Shown here piece after piece: positions 59,401 to 64,000 of a stretch of 64,000 bases of DNA (position 1 is the first letter of the stretch; each line of letters starts with the position of its first letter). The stretch covers positions 248,001 to 312,000 of the forward strand of contig NZ_JAGGKE010000001.1 in NCBI RefSeq assembly GCF_017873555.1, in the 5' to 3' direction. A program made the translations under genes and the position numbers. Under the pieces are notes generated by a model. The model did not search any database, was not told the origin of the DNA, and was given only the letters and a program-made list of their open reading frames with translations. Origin of the DNA: Halorubrum trapanicum (GTDB taxonomy: Archaea > Halobacteriota > Halobacteria > Halobacteriales > Haloferacaceae).

Positions 59401-60498
59401 TCAGAACGGGGCGCTCGTCTCCTCCGAGACGGACTGCCCCTCGGCGCCCGCTTCGCTCTTCCCGATCAACACGCGGAACTCGCCCGGCTCCTGCTTGCGG
59501 TACTCCCAATGGAACTCGGGACCGGCCTCGGTCTCGAACTGGTGGTACAGCGGTTTCGGGTCGTGGTCGTTCACCAGCACGAAGCCGTCACCGTCGTCGA
59601 GGGCCGCGTACGCGTCGAATATCTCCTCGTGACGCTGCGCCGGCGGCAGGTCGCGCACGTCCAGTTCCCGGGCGACCTCGGGCGGCTCGCCGCCTGCGCC
59701 CGCACCTCCCTCGCTTCCTCCCGCCGCCGTCCCGTCGTCCGCCGCGGATTCGGAGCCTCCCTCGTCGCTCGCGGCGGCGGACCCCTCGGTCTTCGTGATC
59801 CGGACGCGACACCGACCGGGTTCCGTCTCGACTACCTCCCAGCGGAACGCGTCGCCGTAGCGCTCGCGGAACTCCCCGTGGAGCGGCCGCGGCTCGTGGG
59901 GCGCGATTATCTCCATCGTCTCGCCGTCGGGGATCATCCCGTATCGGTGGTGGATCGTCTCGTGGCGGTCCGGCTTCGGGATCTCGCGGACGTCGTACCG
60001 CGTGAACGCCTCCGACTCGGCGGCCGTCGACTCGGCGGTCTTCCGGATCTCGACCCGCCACTCGCCGGACTCGCGGCTCGCGTACTCCCACCCGACGACG
60101 TCGCCGTAGGTCGACTGAAGCTCGTAGTACAGCGGCTTCGGGTCGTGGTCGTTCACCAGCACGAACCCCTCGTCCGGGTCGAGGCCGTCGAAGGCCGCGA
60201 GCAGCACCTCGTGTCGGCGCTGCGGTAGCAGTTCGCGCACGTCGGCGGTCCCCAGCGCCCCGCCGTCGAGTTCGCCGCGGTCGACCGCGCGGACCTCGCG
60301 CGGCTCCGCGTCGGGCTGCTCGTACTCCCACTCGACGTCGCGGCCGCGGTCGATCTGATACCGGATCAGGTCGACGTCGACGTCGCGGTCGGCGACGATA
60401 CGAAGCTCCTCCCCCGTCTCGGTCGCGTCGAGCGCGTCGCGGAGCCGTTCTCGGCCCTCCTCGTCCGGCCGGTCTCGCAGGTCGATTTCGGTGGCCAT
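59401..60498 (-). CDS. Multi-repeat DUF2249 protein
   Basis: A 365-residue protein built of about four DUF2249-like units: about 1-65 (diverged), 80-150, 165-235 and 285-352. The later units share VRELLPQRRHEVLL / VREIPKPDRHETI / VRDLPPAQRHEEI followed by FVLVNDHDPKPLYYE or EIIAPHEPRPLHGE. DUF2249 is a small redox-associated domain often found singly near nitrogen-oxide or metal proteins. A long acidic linker (about 240-280) precedes the last unit. Convergent with the MIP18-like gene. Confidence 0.88.
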   Translation of the reverse strand: MATEIDLRDRPDEEGRERLRDALDATETGEELRIVADRDVDVDLIRYQIDRGRDVEWEYEQPDAEPREVRAVDRGELDGGALGTADVRELLPQRRHEVLLAAFDGLDPDEGFVLVNDHDPKPLYYELQSTYGDVVGWEYASRESGEWRVEIRKTAESTAAESEAFTRYDVREIPKPDRHETIHHRYGMIPDGETMEIIAPHEPRPLHGEFRERYGDAFRWEVVETEPGRCRVRITKTEGSAAASDEGGSESAADDGTAAGGSEGGAGAGGEPPEVARELDVRDLPPAQRHEEIFDAYAALDDGDGFVLVNDHDPKPLYHQFETEAGPEFHWEYRKQEPGEFRVLIGKSEAGAEGQSVSEETSAPF

Positions 60499-60587
60499 CT
60501 CTCGGATCGAGGACGCGCCCAGAGGGGGATGGTCTCTCGCCCGAAGGTGTTCGGCTCCGCGTTCAGATTCCGGGACTCTCGAACCGC

Positions 60588-61190
60588 CTACAGGTCCCGC
60601 CACGCGCCGAGGAACCGCTGGACCGCGGTCAGGTGGCCGACGACGGCGAACAGCGCCAGCAGGAGACCGACGACGTTCAGCCCGGCGGCGATCGGCGACG
60701 GGTACACCGCGGCGACGACGCCGACGGTCCCCGCCAGCGCGAGGCGGTCCGCCCGGCCGAGGAGGCCGCCGTACTCGCGGCCGATGCCGACCGCCTGGAT
60801 CTGCGTGCCGAGGTAGGAGGTGAGGAGGACGCCCGTGACGGCGGCGAAGCCGAGCGCGTACGCCTCGACTCCCGCGGTGAACCCCGCGATGATAGCCACG
60901 TCGGCGTAGCGGTCGAGGACGTGGTCGAGGAAGTCGCCGCCGTCGGAGGCGACCCCCTGGTGGCGAGCGAGCGCGCCGTCGACGACGTCGAGCCAGCCGT
61001 TGAGCAGGACGAGCAGCGCGCCGGCCGCGTAGAGGGTGGCCGACCCGACGGCGAAGGCGGCGGCGGCCGCGACCGCGACGAGGAACGCTATCACGCTCAC
61101 CTGGTCCGGCGAGAGACCGAGCCTGTCGGCCGCCGACACCCACGGGCCGAGCAGGCGGTCCGCCACGGAGCGGTACTGGTCGAGGGTCAT
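60588..61190 (-). CDS. CDP-alcohol phosphatidyltransferase family protein (archaeal lipid synthesis)
   Basis: A 200-residue membrane enzyme that swaps CMP from a CDP-lipid for an alcohol head group. The family motif D-x2-DG-x2-AR-x8-G-x3-D-x3-D is complete: Asp68, Asp71, Gly72, Ala75, Arg76, Gly85, Asp89, Asp93. About six membrane helices. In archaea such enzymes make archaetidyl-glycerol, -serine or -inositol phosphates; which one cannot be told. It lies 26 bases after the adenylate kinase-like gene on the same strand. Confidence 0.92.
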   Translation of the reverse strand: MTLDQYRSVADRLLGPWVSAADRLGLSPDQVSVIAFLVAVAAAAAFAVGSATLYAAGALLVLLNGWLDVVDGALARHQGVASDGGDFLDHVLDRYADVAIIAGFTAGVEAYALGFAAVTGVLLTSYLGTQIQAVGIGREYGGLLGRADRLALAGTVGVVAAVYPSPIAAGLNVVGLLLALFAVVGHLTAVQRFLGAWRDL

Positions 61191-61216
61191 CTAACGTTCC
61201 GACGCTCGCGGCCGGC

Positions 61217-61771
61217 TCATATATAATCGATGAAGTTCACGGTGCCCGCGCTCGGCTCTCGCTCCCCGTCTATCGCCGTGCGGATCGCCTCGGCGACTTC
61301 CTCGGGGTCGCTGTCGGTGGCGTCGACCTCGTAGACGTGCTCGGCGCCGTGTTCGGCGACCGCCTCCGAGAGGATCACGTCGAGCGCCTCGCTCTCGGCG
61401 TTTTCCGCGGCGGTCGCGTCAGATTCACCGCGCTCGCGGAGTCGGGATTCGATCTTTTCCGGGTGACAGCGCAGCACGACGACGCGGTCGACGTCGAACC
61501 GGTGCGAGAGGTGCGAGTCGAGGACGCCGGACCAGTCGCCGAGCTCCTCGCGGACCGCGTCGAGGTCGGCGACGAGCGTGTCGCGGTCGGCGTCGCGCTC
61601 GGTCCAGAGGTCGTCGTCCGACTTGATCCGGTCGTTGAGGTGGATCACGTCGTACTCGTCTTCGAGCAGGGCCGTCGCGGTCGACTTCCCCGTGCCGGGA
61701 GTGCCCGTGACCGCGACGCGGTCGGCGCGGCCGCGGTCGGGGCTATCGGCGGAGTCAGAACGGTCGCTCAC
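61217..61771 (-). CDS. Archaeal adenylate kinase-like NTPase (Fap7/AK6 family)
   Basis: A 184-residue P-loop kinase-like protein. Walker A GTPGTGKST (23-31), then LNDRIKSDDDLWTERDADRDTLVADLD and VLDSHLSHRFDVDRVVVLRC, typical of the COG1936/Fap7/hCINAP group linked to small-subunit rRNA maturation. GTG start at 61771 overlaps the hisC stop by four bases (GTGA), so translation is probably coupled. An acidic tail ends NFIDYI. Confidence 0.88.
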   Translation of the reverse strand: MSDRSDSADSPDRGRADRVAVTGTPGTGKSTATALLEDEYDVIHLNDRIKSDDDLWTERDADRDTLVADLDAVREELGDWSGVLDSHLSHRFDVDRVVVLRCHPEKIESRLRERGESDATAAENAESEALDVILSEAVAEHGAEHVYEVDATDSDPEEVAEAIRTAIDGEREPSAGTVNFIDYI

Positions 61772-62862
61772 GCGCTGACACCGAGTTCGAGGTCCGCCAG
61801 CGCCTCGTTGAGCAGGGCGACCGCCTCCCGGGTCTCCTCGCGGGTGCCCGTCGAGATCCGGACGTGCTCCGGGAGTCCGAACGAGGTGCAGTCGCGGACG
61901 ATCACGCCGCGCTCTTGGGCCGCCTCGGCGACGCGCTCGCCGTCGCCGACCGCGGCGAGGACGAAGTTGCCCGCGGAGTCGACGGTCGGCGCGTCCAGCT
62001 CGTCGGCGATGTACTCGCGCGCCCAGCGCGCGGTCACGACCGACTCCTCGACGTGTTCGTCGTCGTCGAGCGCGGCGAGCGCGGCGCGGCAGGCCAACTC
62101 GTTCGCGGCGAACGGCGTGTTGACGCGGGCGTACGCCTCGCCCCACGCCTCGGGGACGACGCTGTAACCGATCCGGAGTCCGGCGAGACCGTACGCCTTC
62201 GAGAAGGTGCGAAGCACCGCCACGTCGTCACGCTCGTCGACGAGCGGGATCGCGCTGTCGACGTCGGCGAACTCCCCGTACGCCTCGTCGACGACGACGA
62301 GCGTCTCCTCGGCGGTCGCGTCCGCGATCGCCTCGACCTCGTCGAGCGGCATCGTGGAGCCGGAGGGGTTGTGCGGCGAGGTGACGTAGACGATCCGCTC
62401 GCCGCCGTACGCGCTCAGCACCGTCTCCGCGTCCTGCGCGAACCCGTCGGCGGGCGAGAGCTCGTACTCGGTCACCTCGCCGTGGTGGTACCGCGACGAC
62501 ATCGCGTAGTAGGCGAAGCCGGGACTCGGCACCAGCACCTCGTCCCCCGGCTCCAAGGCGGCGCGCGAGAGGTAGTCGATCGAGCCGTCCGCGCCCGGCG
62601 ACACCCACACCTGCTCGTCGTCGACCCCCCACTTCTCGGCGAGCCTCGCGGTGAGGTCCGTGTGCGAGGACTTCGGGTACTGGTTCACCCGGTCGGCGTG
62701 CTCGCGGATCGCCTCGACCGCCGCCGGACTCGGGCCGTGCGGGTTCTCGTTCGAGGAGAGCTTGATGAGGTCGTCGGGGTCGAGCCCGCGTTCGCGGGCG
62801 ACCTCCTCGACGCCCCGCCCGGGCACGTACGGCGAGTGATCGGAGAGATCCCGTGGTCGCAT
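61768..62862 (-). CDS. hisC: Histidinol-phosphate aminotransferase
   Basis: PLP enzyme of histidine synthesis. 364 residues. LSSNENPHGPSP, VSPGADGSIDYLSRA, YVTSPHNPSGS, VVDEAYGEFAD and the PLP Lys222 in RTFSKAYGLAGLRIGY are all present, with a C-terminal Arg in VRISTGTREE. It is upstream of and overlaps the adenylate kinase-like gene. No other his genes are in the window. Confidence 0.95.
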   Translation of the reverse strand: MRPRDLSDHSPYVPGRGVEEVARERGLDPDDLIKLSSNENPHGPSPAAVEAIREHADRVNQYPKSSHTDLTARLAEKWGVDDEQVWVSPGADGSIDYLSRAALEPGDEVLVPSPGFAYYAMSSRYHHGEVTEYELSPADGFAQDAETVLSAYGGERIVYVTSPHNPSGSTMPLDEVEAIADATAEETLVVVDEAYGEFADVDSAIPLVDERDDVAVLRTFSKAYGLAGLRIGYSVVPEAWGEAYARVNTPFAANELACRAALAALDDDEHVEESVVTARWAREYIADELDAPTVDSAGNFVLAAVGDGERVAEAAQERGVIVRDCTSFGLPEHVRISTGTREETREAVALLNEALADLELGVSA

Positions 62863-62965
62863 GCCCGGGAGTCGGTGGCCGGCGGGCTTAAGCGTGGTCT
62901 TGGCGGGCGACCGGGTCGGCCTTCTCCCGCGCCGCGGTCGGGACCGGCGTCGCTCGTCGCGTGGC

Positions 62966-63709
62966 TCAGGGCACGCGCACGTCGTGTTCGAGGGTGCCGA
63001 CGCCCTCGACCTCCACCTCGACGGTGTCGCCGTCGGAGAGCGCGCCGACGCCCTCGGGGGTGCCCGTCGCGATGACGTCGCCGGGTTCGAGCGTGAGGTA
63101 CGTCGTGATCTCCTCGATCAGCGTCGGCACGTCGAATATCATGTGCTCGCGGTCGCTCGACTGCTTCGTCTCGCCGTTGACGCGGAGCTCGACGCTCGCG
63201 TCGTCGGGCACCTCGTCGGGCGTCGCGAGGACCGGACCCAACGGCGCGGCGCCGTCGAACGCCTTCCCGCGCACCCAGTTCTGCTCGCGGTTCTGGTCGT
63301 CGCGGTTCGACACGTCGTTCATACAGGTGAACCCCGCGACGACGTCCATCGCGTCTTCGGCGTCGACCGCCTTGCACTGCTCGCCGATCACCACCGCGAA
63401 CTCCGCCTCCCAGTCGATCCGGTCTTTGCCGGCGGGGACGGTCACGGTGTCGCCGTGGCTCGCCACCGCGTTCGGCGGCTTCAGGAAGAGCAGCGGGCGG
63501 TCGGGCACGTCGTTGCCGAGTTCGGCTGCGTGGTCGGCGTAGTTGCGTCCGATACAGACGATCTTCGAGGGGTCGGTCGGCGCGAGCACGTCGATCGCGG
63601 GGTCGGAGAACGCGTACTCGTCGCCGCCGAAGGCGACCGTGTCGGTCGCCGGGTCGTACTCGCCCTCGCGGATCGATCCGGCCGGGTCGCGGAACCGTGC
63701 GCGGTACAT
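62966..63709 (-). CDS. Fumarylacetoacetate-hydrolase family protein
   Basis: A 247-residue FAH-fold enzyme. CIGRNYADHAAELGN, the metal ligand Glu pair in DWEAEFAVVIGE, and FTCMNDVSNRDDQ are typical; GDVIATGTPEGVG closes the core. Family members hydrolyse C-C bonds or act as ureidoglycolate lyase, oxaloacetate decarboxylase or acylpyruvase; which applies here cannot be told. ATG 63709 gives MYRARFRDPAGSI, a usual start. Single gene before hisC on the same strand, with a 103-base gap. Confidence 0.92.
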   Translation of the reverse strand: MYRARFRDPAGSIREGEYDPATDTVAFGGDEYAFSDPAIDVLAPTDPSKIVCIGRNYADHAAELGNDVPDRPLLFLKPPNAVASHGDTVTVPAGKDRIDWEAEFAVVIGEQCKAVDAEDAMDVVAGFTCMNDVSNRDDQNREQNWVRGKAFDGAAPLGPVLATPDEVPDDASVELRVNGETKQSSDREHMIFDVPTLIEEITTYLTLEPGDVIATGTPEGVGALSDGDTVEVEVEGVGTLEHDVRVP

Positions 63710-63787
63710 ACGAGTGCGATCGGGCGGCCGCCCGAAAAGGGTTCCCGGAGAGGCAATCGACGACGATGACGGTCCTGCCCCCGCCGA

Positions 63788-64000
63788 TCACTCGGCCGAG
63801 TCGGTCGCCTCGCGGACCGAGTCGGTCTCCCCCTCCGACGGATCACCCGTCGGTTCCCGGGCCGAACTGTCCGCGACATCGTCGTCGACTGCGCCCGAAT
63901 CTCCGTCGTCGACTGCGCCCGAATCTCCGTCGTCGACTGCGCCCGAATCTCCGTCGTCCGCGAGGTCGTCGAGCGACGGCGCGCCGACGCGGTCGCCGAA
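63788..64000 (-). CDS. C-terminal end of an acidic repeat-tailed protein (cut by window edge)
   Basis: Seventy residues to a TGA at 63788-63790, with the gene continuing beyond 64000. It begins FGDRVGAPSLDDLADDG and carries three DDGDSGAV units from a perfect 24-bp repeat, then an acidic tail. The rest of the protein is unseen, so no function can be given. The frame stays open over the whole stretch and shows the acidic bias of haloarchaeal tails. Confidence 0.65.
   Translation of the reverse strand, partial: FGDRVGAPSLDDLADDGDSGAVDDGDSGAVDDGDSGAVDDDVADSSAREPTGDPSEGETDSVREATDSAE
63881..63952 (-). repeat. Three perfect 24-bp tandem repeats
   Basis: Copies at 63881-63904, 63905-63928 and 63929-63952 code for three DDGDSGAV units on the minus strand. 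Perfect identity shows recent expansion. Confidence 0.9.

Noticed and set aside
59401-61143. Extension of the DUF2249 frame upstream through the CDP-alcohol transferase gene
   Set aside because: The added part is a shadow of the transferase; the real start is ATG 60498, just before the first recognisable unit.
63881-63952. CRISPR-like regular repeats
   Set aside because: The 24-base units are directly adjacent with no spacers and stay in one open frame coding an acidic tail.

Overview
The window is a GC-rich, gene-dense piece of a haloarchaeal chromosome, most like Halorubrum or a close relative. The evidence is the very acidic proteins, the archaeal-only genes (topoisomerase VI A and B, a TFB transcription factor, the ADTH synthase / dehydroquinate synthase II entry to the shikimate pathway, a Bat-type HTH regulator), and the TATA-like boxes 24-33 bases before many start codons, which imply leaderless mRNAs. 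There are no rRNA, tRNA, CRISPR or insertion-sequence genes. Both edge genes are cut: ilvD at the left, and an acidic repeat-tailed protein at the right.

Layout. 1-8.9 kb: ilvD, a VOC protein, purS-purQ divergent from purU (purU has an unusual structured leader), Lhr helicase divergent from cytidylate kinase, and an alkyltransferase-like protein. 9.0-15.9 kb: trpC-trpB-trpA, then the archaeal shikimate entry genes, with an HTTM membrane protein on the opposite strand between them. 16-22.4 kb: a methyltransferase, M32 carboxypeptidase, threonine aldolase, DUF2209 protein and HflX. 22.5-32 kb: an acetate-type module of two acetyl-CoA synthetases around a recombinase-like/GAF/HTH regulator, then a DUF4212 + sodium:solute symporter pair, a universal stress protein and a small membrane protein. 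32-38.5 kb: copper ATPase, MOSC protein, cold-shock protein, HhH-GPD-like protein and an SDR. 38.7-43.9 kb: top6B-top6A, CDGSH protein, MsrB and a histidine kinase. 43.9-48.9 kb: acyl-CoA dehydrogenase, an Lrp-aminotransferase-monooxygenase operon, an aldo/keto reductase and an AT-rich lipoprotein island. 48.9-58.3 kb: purA, a small HTH protein, a large acidic coiled-coil protein, Nudix and cupin proteins, TFB, an M24 peptidase and an MFS transporter. 58.3-64 kb: a ribbon-helix-helix-like protein, a MIP18-like cysteine protein, a multi-DUF2249 protein, and hisC-adenylate kinase-CDP-alcohol transferase.

How genes work together. The trp/aro block carries carbon from the ADTH route to tryptophan. 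The 22.5-32 kb block looks like a regulated uptake-and-activation system for acetate or a similar short organic acid. Its regulator gene is bracketed by two copies of the same inverted repeat (GTTTCGG-N14-CCGAAAC) with identical spacing.

Most interesting signals: that twin operator with its recombinase-like regulator; the purU leader with competing hairpins, a 12-codon upstream ORF and a near-perfect Shine-Dalgarno; a 66-base AT-rich codon patch at the ATP site of top6B; a 27-bp direct repeat between lhr and cmk; and matching 11-residue acidic repeats on both symporter subunits.
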